In this document: one piece after another, positions 34,699 to 45,300 of the stretch
Position numbering within the stretch: position 1 is the stretch's first letter
Layout: the number at the start of each line of letters is the position of its first letter
From: Marinilabilia rubra
GTDB lineage: Bacteria; Bacteroidota; Bacteroidia; Bacteroidales; Marinilabiliaceae
Direction of reading: 5' to 3'
DNA length: 64,000 nt
Assembly (NCBI RefSeq): GCF_003121985.1
Contig: NZ_QEWP01000011.1
Location: 1-64,000 of the forward strand
Made by a program: the position numbers and the translations under genes
The notes under the pieces: model-generated
What the model was told of the DNA's origin: nothing
Database searches by the model: none
Seen by the model: only the letters and a program-made list of their open reading frames with translations

Positions 34699-34809
34699 GT
34701 GTCGTCGCGTGTTCAATCAATTAACGGTTATAGTTCGAATTATCGCTGCAAAGTTTGTAAAATAAAGAAAAAACACTATACTTTATAGCAAAATAAAAAT
34801 ATTAAAACC

Positions 34810-37035
34810 ATGAAAAAACTTCATATTGTTTCTAATCGATTACCATTCAGTATAGTTTCAGAAGAAGATAAATTTTTGTTAAAACCTTCTGTGGGTGGAT
34901 TAGCAACCGGAATGAAATCGGTTTATAAAGATTTTGAAGGTCGCTGGATTGGGTGGCCTGGAGTGGCAACTGAAAGCTATACCGCTGACCAATTCAAAGA
35001 AATTCAGGAAATGCTCAGTGCAGAAGGATGCGAAACTGTGCCGCTCTCTTCCAGTGAAGTACATACTTTTTATGAAGGTTTTTGCAACCGCACTATCTGG
35101 CCCCTCTTTCATTACTTTAATCAATATGTAGATTATTCAACCGAGTTTTGGCAGTCATACGTAGAAGTGAATCAAAAGTTTGCCGACAGAACTCTTGAAG
35201 TGGTTGAAGAGGGTGATTTTGTTTGGGTACATGACTATCAATTAATGTTGGTGCCCGGTATGATCAAAGCCAAAAGGCCGGATATTACCATTGGTTTCTT
35301 TTTACATATACCATTCCCGTCATACGAAATATTCAGGATGCTTCCGTGGCGTAACGAATTGCTGGAGGGATTATTGGGAGCCGACCTGATAGGATTTCAT
35401 ACTTACGATTATGAAAGACACTTCCTTAGTAGTGTTCGTCGATTATTTGGATATGAAATTTCATTTAACCAAATCCATATAGGAGAGCGGATTGTTTTGG
35501 CCGATGCTTTCCCAATGGGAATAGATTACGATAAATTCAGTAATTCAGCCATTAAAACAATATCCAAACCTTTACAGGAAAAATCGCCATTACATCAGGA
35601 GCTTGAGAAATACTTTTTGGTCTCTCCGGATCGCAAGTTGATTTTGTCCATTGACCGGCTTGATTATTCAAAAGGAATCCCCCATCGGTTAAGAGCTTTC
35701 GAATACTTCCTGGAAAAGTATCCTGAATACGGAACCAAGGTCACACTGGTTATGTTAGCCGTCCCTTCCCGAAATTCAGTTCCGGAATATCAAAAACTAA
35801 AAAGGGAGGTGGATGAACTTGTAGGCCGAATCAACGGAATGTACGGTTCTGTGAACTATTCGCCGGTTTGGTATTTCTACCGCTCCATGCCATTTGAAAA
35901 CCTCGTTGAGCTCTACAGTATGAGCGATGTGGCGCTGCTAACTCCTGTCAGGGACGGAATGAACCTGGTTGCCAAGGAATATGTTGCTTCCAGAACCAAT
36001 CAAACCGGGGTCATGATTATTAGTGAAATGACAGGTGTGGTGAAAGAAATGGGAGAAGCCCTTGTTATTAATCCCAACCATGAAGGAGAGGTTGCAGATG
36101 CGATTAAGCAGGCACTTGAAATGCCTGTTGATGAGCAACGAAGCCGAATGTCGGTTATGCAGAAGCGACTGAAGCGTTATGATGTATTTAAATGGGCGGA
36201 GCAATTTGTTTCGTCGTTGAAACGTATTAATCAGATACAGAGTGAATTTCTGGCTAAAAAGATCACTCCCAGACTTAGTGAGAAACTCCTCAAAAACTTT
36301 TCCCAAGGTAAATCAAGAGCCATATTCCTCGATTATGATGGTACTTTGACACACTTTAAAAAGGCTACCAGGGAAGAGGAGCCAAGCGCTGCTCCGGATA
36401 ATACCTTGCACAAAATTCTTGATGCACTAACAGATGATGAACGAAATGAAGTGATCCTGATTAGTGGCAGGGATAAAGAAACGTTAAGTAAATGGTTTGA
36501 TAAATCTGATGTAAGCCTCATTAGTGAGCATGGGGTTTGGATGCGCGAAAGAGGCAAGGAGTGGCAAATGCTTACCAATGCCACCAATTCCTGGATGCCT
36601 ATGGTTCGTCCAATTCTGGATAGCTTTGTTGTTAGAACACCGGGCACCTATCTTGAGGAGAAGAATTACTCTCTGGTTTGGCATTACGAAAAAGCTGAAG
36701 CTGAACTGGGTGAATTGCGTGCCAATGAGCTTAAGGATGAATTGACCACTATGGTGGCCAATCACAACCTTGAGATTATGGAAGGTAATATGGTTGTTGA
36801 AGTCAAGACTGGTGGAATTAACAAAGGTGTGGCAGCAAACCGCTTCCTGCTGAATAAACAGTTTGATTATATTATGGCGATGGGCGATGATTGGACGGAT
36901 GAGTATTTATTCCGCGAATTGCCGCCCGAAGCTGTTACCATAAAAGTGGGAATTAAGCATACCAATGCCTCCTATAAATTGGAGACTGTGGATGCTGTAA
37001 GAAACTTCCTGCGCGAAATGTCTAAGAATCACTAA
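34810..37035 (+). CDS. Bifunctional trehalose-6-phosphate synthase / trehalose-6-phosphatase
   Basis: The 741-residue fusion has a GT20 synthase domain (about 1-470: LHIVSNRLPFS, VWVHDYQLMLVPGMIK, IGFFLHIPFPSYEIFR, DRLDYSKGIPHRLRAF) and a HAD-type phosphatase domain (about 495-735) with the nucleophile motif FLDYDGTLTHF (Asp508, Asp510) and MAMGDDWTDEYLF. It makes trehalose from UDP- or another NDP-glucose and glucose 6-phosphate, for osmotic or desiccation stress. A TTG-N19-TATACTTT promoter-like pair lies at 34755-34784. The intergene to GH15 is 111 bp. Confidence 0.96.
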   Translation: MKKLHIVSNRLPFSIVSEEDKFLLKPSVGGLATGMKSVYKDFEGRWIGWPGVATESYTADQFKEIQEMLSAEGCETVPLSSSEVHTFYEGFCNRTIWPLFHYFNQYVDYSTEFWQSYVEVNQKFADRTLEVVEEGDFVWVHDYQLMLVPGMIKAKRPDITIGFFLHIPFPSYEIFRMLPWRNELLEGLLGADLIGFHTYDYERHFLSSVRRLFGYEISFNQIHIGERIVLADAFPMGIDYDKFSNSAIKTISKPLQEKSPLHQELEKYFLVSPDRKLILSIDRLDYSKGIPHRLRAFEYFLEKYPEYGTKVTLVMLAVPSRNSVPEYQKLKREVDELVGRINGMYGSVNYSPVWYFYRSMPFENLVELYSMSDVALLTPVRDGMNLVAKEYVASRTNQTGVMIISEMTGVVKEMGEALVINPNHEGEVADAIKQALEMPVDEQRSRMSVMQKRLKRYDVFKWAEQFVSSLKRINQIQSEFLAKKITPRLSEKLLKNFSQGKSRAIFLDYDGTLTHFKKATREEEPSAAPDNTLHKILDALTDDERNEVILISGRDKETLSKWFDKSDVSLISEHGVWMRERGKEWQMLTNATNSWMPMVRPILDSFVVRTPGTYLEEKNYSLVWHYEKAEAELGELRANELKDELTTMVANHNLEIMEGNMVVEVKTGGINKGVAANRFLLNKQFDYIMAMGDDWTDEYLFRELPPEAVTIKVGIKHTNASYKLETVDAVRNFLREMSKNH

Positions 37036-37064
37036 TCCAAATTTTAATATTTAATTTTTTACTT

Positions 37065-38069
37065 ATGAATGGAAATGAATTTTCAGGACAAGAGATACCT
37101 CCTGTCCTTCAAAAACTCTTAAAGAATATCAGGAGTGTCATTTTGGTAGTGGCAGTCGTTGTTGTAGCCTGGAGCGGTTTTTTTCAGGTTGGCCCTGAAG
37201 AAGCCGGGGTAATTGTCCGGTTTGGGAAATACACTAAAACGGTGATGCCGGGTCTTAATTTTAAGATCCCCTTTATAGAACAGGTATACAAAGTTCCGGT
37301 TGAAAGGCAGCAAAAATTAGAATTTGGCTTTAGAACAACCAGTGCAGATGTCAGGTCTCAATACACCAAAAGGGGAACCGAAGATGAGTCCCTGATGCTT
37401 ACAGGTGATCTAAACCTGGCAGATGTGGAGTGGGTTGTGCAATTCCGGGTTAATGATCCCTACAAATTTTTGTTTAAAGTTAGAAACCCTGAATCTACAC
37501 TTAGGGATGTTTCTGAAGGTGCTGTTCGCCAAATCGTTGGTGACCGTACTGTAAATGAAGTTTTGACTGTTGGTCGTACCGAAATAGCTGCAAGTGTTGA
37601 GCAGCTTATTCAAAAACTTGCCAATAGTTATGAATTGGGCGTTAAAATTGACCAGGTGGTGCTTCAGGATGTCAATCCGCCTGATCCTGTAAAAGCCGCT
37701 TTTAATGCGGTGAATGAAGCCCAGCAGGAAAAGGAAACACTTATTAATCAGGCCAAATCGGAGTACAATAAGGTGATTCCAAAGGCCAAAGGTCAGGCTG
37801 AAGAAACTATTCAGAAGGCTGAAGGTTATGCTGTGGAGCGTGTGAATAATGCGGAGGGACAAGTTGCAAGATTTAATGAACTTTATTCAGAGTATGTTCG
37901 TGCCCCTGAGGTTACACGTCAACGTATTTATCTTGAAACTTTGCAAAAGGTTTTACCTGAACTGGGGAATAAAATTATAACCGATCAGGATGGAAATAGT
38001 GTTCTTCCCTTATTGCAAATGCAAATGGATAATGTGAAGAAATTAAACACCACAGGAGGAAATCAATAA
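37065..38069 (+). CDS. hflK: FtsH protease activity modulator HflK
   Basis: The 334-residue inner-membrane protein has one N-terminal membrane helix (SVILVVAVVVVAWSGFF, about residues 25-42) and an SPFH/band-7 domain beginning VGPEEAGVIVRFGKYTKTVM. EWVVQFRVNDPYKF and the long coiled coil (about 220-290) are typical of HflK. With HflC it forms a large cage that modulates FtsH. It begins 29 bp after the trehalose gene and may be co-transcribed with it. Confidence 0.92.
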   Translation: MNGNEFSGQEIPPVLQKLLKNIRSVILVVAVVVVAWSGFFQVGPEEAGVIVRFGKYTKTVMPGLNFKIPFIEQVYKVPVERQQKLEFGFRTTSADVRSQYTKRGTEDESLMLTGDLNLADVEWVVQFRVNDPYKFLFKVRNPESTLRDVSEGAVRQIVGDRTVNEVLTVGRTEIAASVEQLIQKLANSYELGVKIDQVVLQDVNPPDPVKAAFNAVNEAQQEKETLINQAKSEYNKVIPKAKGQAEETIQKAEGYAVERVNNAEGQVARFNELYSEYVRAPEVTRQRIYLETLQKVLPELGNKIITDQDGNSVLPLLQMQMDNVKKLNTTGGNQ

Positions 38070-38192
38070 CCTGTTTTTATCTTTTTCTGAGTGCTCCGGT
38101 TAAAATGTTGGATAGAGCATTTTTTCTAAGATTGCATTTGGCAGAACCATCGCTGAATTCCGGCACTCATATGAAGAGATAACTTAAAATAA

Positions 38193-39149
38193 ATGACAAG
38201 TATTATGAATAAAAATAGAATCATAGCAGTTGTAGTAATTGCCTTTTTGGCCTTAATTACACTCATGGGAAGTATTTTTGTGGTGGATGAAACCGAACAG
38301 GTGGTCGTCACCCAATTTGGTAAACCTGTGGGGGATGCCATTACAGAACCGGGTCTGAAGTTCAAAGCGCCTTTTATTCAAACAGCCAATTTTTTTGAAA
38401 AGCGGTTTTTGGAGTGGGATGGTGATCCCAATCAAATTCCAACCAAAGACAAAAAGTTCATCTTTGTGGATACTTATGCCCGTTGGCAAATTGTTGATCC
38501 TTTGCAGTTTTTTAAACGCTTAAGAAATGAACTGGGTGCTCAATCCCGTTTGGATGACATCCTTGATGGAGAAACCCGTGACTTTATTGCCAATCACGAT
38601 TTGATCGAAGCGGTAAGGACCAGTAACCGTCAGCCACTGTCAGTAGGGGTAATAAGCGAAATGATTGGTGATAGCCTTGAATCTATTGAAGTAGGCCGGG
38701 AGAAAATTCAGGCCATGATATTACAAGCTGCCAATGAGCAGACTGAAGACCTTGGAGTAAAGATCCTGGATTTCAGGTTTAAGCGTATCAACTATGTAGA
38801 GGACGTAAGGACTCAGGTCTATGAAAGAATGAAAAGTGAACGTTATCGCATTGCTGATAAATTCCGTTCTGAAGGCCAGGGCGAAGCTTCAAGGATTAAT
38901 GGTGAAAAGGAGCGGGAACTGAAGACCATTCGTTCACAGGCGTTCCGTGAAGCTGAAGAAATCATGGGTAAAGCTGATGGAGAGGCAGCTGCAGTATATT
39001 CCTCAGCCTACAATAGAAGTACTTCTGCCCGAAATCTGTACAGCTTCATGAAGTCGATGGAAACATTTGAGAAGACCTTTGATGATAAAACCCATGTCAT
39101 TATTTCTACAGATAGTGAATTGTATCGTTACCTGAAAAGTTCCGATTAA
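38193..39149 (+). CDS. hflC: FtsH protease activity modulator HflC
   Basis: The 318-residue partner of HflK has an N-terminal membrane helix (IIAVVVIAFLALITLMGSIF), the SPFH domain with VDETEQVVVTQFGKPVGDAI and DKKFIFVDTYARWQIVDP, and a coiled coil with RIADKFRSEGQGEASRINGE. The C-terminus YSFMKSMETFEKTFDDKTH is characteristic. An ATG at 38205 (MNKNRI) is an equally good start. The 123-bp gap after hflK holds no gene. Confidence 0.92.
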   Translation: MTSIMNKNRIIAVVVIAFLALITLMGSIFVVDETEQVVVTQFGKPVGDAITEPGLKFKAPFIQTANFFEKRFLEWDGDPNQIPTKDKKFIFVDTYARWQIVDPLQFFKRLRNELGAQSRLDDILDGETRDFIANHDLIEAVRTSNRQPLSVGVISEMIGDSLESIEVGREKIQAMILQAANEQTEDLGVKILDFRFKRINYVEDVRTQVYERMKSERYRIADKFRSEGQGEASRINGEKERELKTIRSQAFREAEEIMGKADGEAAAVYSSAYNRSTSARNLYSFMKSMETFEKTFDDKTHVIISTDSELYRYLKSSD

Positions 39150-39233
39150 AGACTTTGTCTTTGTCGTGATACCATTATGGCGGTTTTAACATAAATCGCG
39201 ATCATTCATCTTCAATATTGATTTAAAATTAGC

Positions 39234-39241
39234 TATATTTG
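39234..39241 (+). promoter_or_regulatory. Candidate promoter of the giant gene
   Basis: TATATTTG is a perfect -7 element; TTC (39211-39213), a near match to TTG, lies 20 bp upstream. It would give the giant gene its own transcript with a leader of about 110 bases. Confidence 0.5.
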
Positions 39242-39357
39242 TTATAGTTCGGAAGCTAAAATCAATGTTGGAGATGAATTTTTTATTTGGTGTAACGTTG
39301 TTTTGATTTTAGAACCACAGCCGGATGTTTTTATGGATCTTTAAATACTTATAGGTT

Positions 39358-42300
39358 ATGCAAATCGAAGGAGTCCCCAAAGCATTTCTAAGACAAGAAG
39401 CACGTGAGTACATTGACCTTTATGCTTCATTGGGAGAAAGGGCCGAAGTGTTTTTGCCCAATTTTGTCTTCGATAATTTGAAGGCGTTTGCCCGCCTTTG
39501 TTATGAAGAACCAACAGATCCTGCAAGACAGCAAGCTGAGATTCAGAAGTTTTTACTCAAGTTTCGTGAAGAAATACCTGGTTATTCTGATATTTCTTTG
39601 ATGCTTTTTCCTCATGAGGATTCAAAGGCATTTATATATAATTCATTGAATCAGGGTTTTAATCGGCGTTTGAGCTACTTTGCCGATCATGACATTGTTA
39701 ATAACCATCAAAAAATATGGATTAAAAATATCCTTAATGCTCATGACTTTTCAGTGGGTACGCCACCAGTAACTGAAAAGACCATAAACTTTTTGTCCAG
39801 GGTCATTATTGGCGATGCCCCCGTTGAATTGCGTCGTTTCCGGGATGTAATTGGAGTGATTGGTGATATTGATGAGGCACACTGGAATTATCTGATGGAT
39901 ACTCTGGAACAGATGATTAATCAGAGTACCCATTATACAACAAAGGCAGAGAAAAACAATTTTCTTCATCGAACCGAGTGGGCGGTAAATTTCAAAGGTC
40001 TTAACGGGCTTATCAGGACCGTTGTATCAGGTAATAGTGATACAGCTGTTGATCTCCTGAAAGGAGAGGTGTTTGGCCGGGACTGCGTTCGGGTGGTGGA
40101 AGATATTTCAGGGAGTGACCTGTTTGATCAAATGCAGGATGAAACTTCCAGTGTTTTCGTTGTGAAGGTTAAGCATATGCGTAAAAATATGTTTGCCGGA
40201 GCTAAATGGTTTCCATTAATTTCCCGCATTGTGGTAGTGGACGATTCTCCCGAATCTCATGCTTCCAATACATCCCTTGTTTTCAGTTTCCATAATGGAA
40301 TTATTAACACCCTGAATAAAGTCCATACGAAGAAACTGGGTGCGCCTGCGAATACTCAGTTGAACCTGAGATTAATTCTGGAGAACGTCAATTCCAAAAA
40401 CCTGCAAGAATTTAAGGAGCTGTTGGATCAAAAAATTGATAATTACAATCAGGAGCTGGAAGAGATCAAGAAAGAACAACTTGGAAAAACCAGTGATCTT
40501 TTGAAAAATACGAGCCTTTTTAAATTTGATTCGTTTTCACGTCAGATACTTAAAGACCGCTATTCCCTGGCCCGTCTCAGGGATTTTATTCAATTCATTC
40601 AAAATACTGCCTCTCCCGAAAAACGTGAAAAGCAGAATAAAGAACTTATTAATACTTTTGAAGATCGAATTAGAAAGTATTTTTATTCTGATACCCCTGC
40701 TGTTCAGATTGCTACAATTCTGGAAGGCGGCGGGCGCAACCAGATTCGAACTTACGGGGAGTATTTGCTGCAACGCCCCTTGAAACCTATTGACAATAAA
40801 ATACTTGATCGTTGCAAAACCATTATCAACTTTATCCCCGATAATTATAAGCGGACCCTCCACAATCACTTTCACAAGAACTTTGGTGTTAACCTGTTTT
40901 TGGAAAAATACCAAAAATATATTGCTAAGGTTGACAATGAATCTGACAATAAAGGCCGTTTCCGCAACGTGTTGATAGATCTTGGCGTTTACAAAGATTT
41001 TGAAAACCTGAATGAAGAAGACCAGATAATTATCAAAGAGTTTATTAGTGACTTAGGTAATCTGGAAAAGACCTCCATCGCTGATGATGTTCAGATGATA
41101 ATCAGGGATCTTCTGTTTTACAGAGATAAGAGGCCCAAGCCATACATTATTTACAATAAAGTACTGGCATGGGAATATACCGATCTTTTTGCTGATGATA
41201 AGTTTTACATCAATCCATTCGATATTGAAATCGAAAACCTGGATGACCAAAGACTCGATTATGAACGCATTTTAGCTAAACTCTCCCGGATTAAAAATAC
41301 CTTACAGCTTTTTGATGCCAGTGGAAACCTGTGGGATCGTTTCAGCGAGAATGTTACCATTATTGTTAATGATCCATCCAATCCAACCGGTTACAGTGAT
41401 TTTAACCGGGACAATCTAATTGAATTTCTTAAGTTTATCAATAATAGTAAGATATCGCTATTGCTTGATGAAGCTTATACTGATAGTGTAAAAACTGCAG
41501 ATGATATGATGCCAAAATGGCGTTCGATATCACGGTACATATTTAATAACGAGAATGTTTATTCCAAGATCCGTGCAGTTTCGTCTCTGTCTACCACCAA
41601 AAATCTGGCCGGATCGGGCGATCGCCTGGGAGCATTGGTTGCTACACCTGCCATGAAAGAAGTTATTGATTATTCCAGAAATATCAATAAGGCAGTCAGA
41701 GGCAATGGTAGTTCACTGTATTTTCTTAATACTGTACTGGAGGTTGGGCTGAAATCCAAAGCTCTTAAAGATAAATTGGAATCCAAACTTCCTAAAGATG
41801 CTTCCAGAAGCCGCATTATCAGTCAGATTGAAACTTTTGTTGTGGGCAATAGTGCCGGTGACGGAAAAGGAAAAACTGCTACAGGAGATGCTATTAAAGC
41901 CTGTTTTGAAGGCAGTCCGCTTCATTTATTCCTGCTGGATGAGTTGGCGTCACTTGCCAAACTTGATATACTTGGTTTACCGGATGATTTTAAATATAAA
42001 GATGTTCCTTTCTATATTTATTATAGTGGAGAGTTAATCAAAGGATTAAACAGATTCAGGATTAACAAAAACTTCCGTTCAGAGTCTAATCTGCGATTAA
42101 AAACAGCTACCAGAATTGCTGACGAAGTTATAAAAGAACTGGAGGTTGAAGATGTTTCTATCATCAAGTCGGATGGTTCTTACCTGTTTAATTTGTTGTT
42201 TCATGATTTTGGCACTTTCAATGATTTGGAAGATTTCGCCAAAAAGATTGCCGGTGAGCGAGGTGTTTCTGCATTGCCTTATCGTACAGGCGTGATGCGT

Positions 42301-45300
42301 TTTTCGCTGGGTGGCTTTATTGAGGGGACACCAAAGAGTTATGAAATTTTTGAAAAAGAAATACGTACAGCACTGACATTGTTTCTCAATTACTGGAAGC
42401 AATTTAAAGCTTTGCGAAAACAAGCTCCCAATGAGGAAGTGTCTGTGCTGATGGATCAAATCCTCAATTCGGGCAAAACCTCTGATTTTCTGGAGGCTGT
42501 TTATGATGATTACAAGATGGTTCGGGACCTGAAGAAAAAGGTTAATCAATCCTTGTTAATCAATGAAAACCGCTCTTTGTATCATGCCTCTCCACAAGTA
42601 AGTGGAGTTTCTATTACCACCATTGGTGACTCTCAAAATTCTGTGATAGAGTTTCAGGGTGATGTGGGGGATTGCCGTAATGTTGAAGAGTTTATCAGGA
42701 GCAGGGCTTTTACCAAAATTTACGAGAACCTTCTTCCACAGATCTACAAAAAAATACCTCAGATCAGGAATCTTAATTTCAACATTGTGGCCTCCCGCTT
42801 CAGTAAAGCCACAATATTGAAGTACATCAACAATAAAAAGACATTTCATCCAAACGATTATGTCCTTGATGATCCGGAGGAGAAGAATATCATGCGCGAA
42901 ATCCTGATTGAAATGGAGCGCTTGCTTTTCTCTGATACAAAAATGAAAATTCTTACGCTTCAGGCCAGCGGTGATTATTACATGGATGTTGCTCGACTGG
43001 AAGGGGTGAATATTGTATTAAAAAAGCATATTCAGGAAATCCTCCTTCACTTCAATCTTCCGTTTGAGCAGGCAACCATTGAACCCAGCAGACTTGAAAT
43101 CATTAATACGGCCTGTGAATTGTTTGAGGAAGTTACCGGCTTGAAGGTAAAAGATCTTGACCTGGAGCGATACGTAAGTCACTTTGTTGAGACTTTAAGG
43201 CAGGATGAACAGTTCTCAGCCATTAATATCTCCTCGAGGAGCGTAGGTTTTATTGCCGATGTTGTTAAAAGAAGGGTTTTTAACAAAGACCTGGCTGTAA
43301 GTGACCGGATTCTTTATCTGTACCTTATTCAGAATAATAACAGCTTCTTCAGGCAGGTTACCGAGAAACTGAAGTTTCTCCAGGAAAGAATTGATGTTAC
43401 GGATGATGCAGATCTTAAGATATTTACTGAAAACATCCTGACAGATATTCTTCCCAGAGAAGTTGATGATATTATGAATTACATCATCCGCAAGAAAGAT
43501 ATAAAGGTTGGAGAAGACAGACTTAATGAGGTTACTCAGAAAGTGGTAGGGTTTCTGATTTTATTGCAAAACCTTTCTAAGGGAACCGATTACTACCATA
43601 AGTACATGCATACTTTAATAAAAGTTCTGGATACCTGCTTCAGACGGCAGAAAAGTGATGTAAATGAGATGATTCAACACGGGATTACCTTGTACCGGAA
43701 CTTTGAAGTTAAGGATAAGACTTTGAAAGATTTTGACGGCGGATCGTTGGCCTGGATTAATGATGTGATGACCAAGTGTGGTGTGATATCGGTTGAACAA
43801 TCGGTTCAGCGGCATACACGCATCTCTACGGACGCCAAAAAGCGGGAGTATCCTTTCCATAAAATCGACAGGGGGGAGGATGAACCCATGTACCTGTTGG
43901 ATATGAACCGGGGAAGGTCGAAAAACGATTACATAAAAGCTTTGTCGACTAAACCTGATTCTAAATTTTTTGAGCGCAGAGTAGCTCGATTTGTAGCTAA
44001 TATGGATCCCGATGATTATCGCTGTAAAATAATGCGAAGCGGTGTGGTTACTCAGCTTATCATTTTCCAGAAAGGCTACATAAAGTATCTGACTGACTTT
44101 TTCAGACTGACTCAATACAAAGATATTTCATTGCAGGAAGCTGAGAATTTTGTACCTGATGTATTGCTGCTTCTAGGAGCTCCGGAGAAGGTCATCTCTT
44201 TCCCTCAGGTTGGTTATTTTGATATTAAAGGGCCCAATGGAAATATCAAAACACTGGTTACTCCCCTTCGCAAAGAAGCCGACTATTTTGGAGATGTTAA
44301 AAAGCCCTGGCTTACCATGATGAATGAGCGGGTGAAAGAAATGGGCGGGATTCCCAAGCATGGTTCTCTCTTTGCCATAGAACTTGAAGATGGCTCCATA
44401 TTCGTTGTTGAAGTGGATGGAGACAGCGGTGTCGGAAAATCAGAAATGCTTGCCGGTTTGACTTTGAAATGGTTGCGGCAGAATCTTCCGGGAGTTCGCT
44501 CTATAAAGAATATTGCCGGAGATATGTTCCATGTTTTCAGGGATAAGGAAGGCAATCTTTATGGTTTTGGTACTGAAGAGGGAGACTTTTCACGGGTGAC
44601 TGATTTTGATCCCGAATACATTCAGTATTACAAATATCTTTTTGAAAGCAGCGCTGACAGCAATGTGGATGATCTTAACTCAAGAAGTACCATTAGCGGA
44701 CTTTGTGAGATTCAGATGCCATATAAAATTGACATCATGTTGACGGCTCACAACTATTCAAAAGAGGAAGCCGGCATTACAAGGGTTAGTAACCCGGAAA
44801 ATTTTATGCTTTACATTGATTCCCACGGAGAACGTAAAGAAAAAGCGACAAGTCAGGACGGGCCTCATTTTCAGAGGACTTTGTCGAGGTACACCGCTGA
44901 CAAAAATATCGTTGAAATGTTGTCTCAACACGGCAATTATCTTGATGATGTTCTCGACTGGGAGATTGATCCAGGAGATGGGAAATATTATCTGGCATCT
45001 TCTTACAAGATGATGGATAAAATTGATATTGAGAAAGTTGTTAGTCAGATTTTTATTGGTAAGAAGATTCCATTTGAGGATGAGAAATGGACTGTTGAGA
45101 ATGTTAATTTCGATATTGTCAAAAACAGGTTCATTGCTCATGTAAAGTTAGGTGATCAGATAGATGAGGTTGTTCTTTCCAGAAATATTTTTAGTTCAAT
45201 ATTTGATTCTTTGGCCAGTACGCCTGCAGGTCAGCCTTTCATTGCGCAGGATGAACAAATTGAAGGTCGTTATTACCTGATTGATGTTTTGAGCGGGGGA

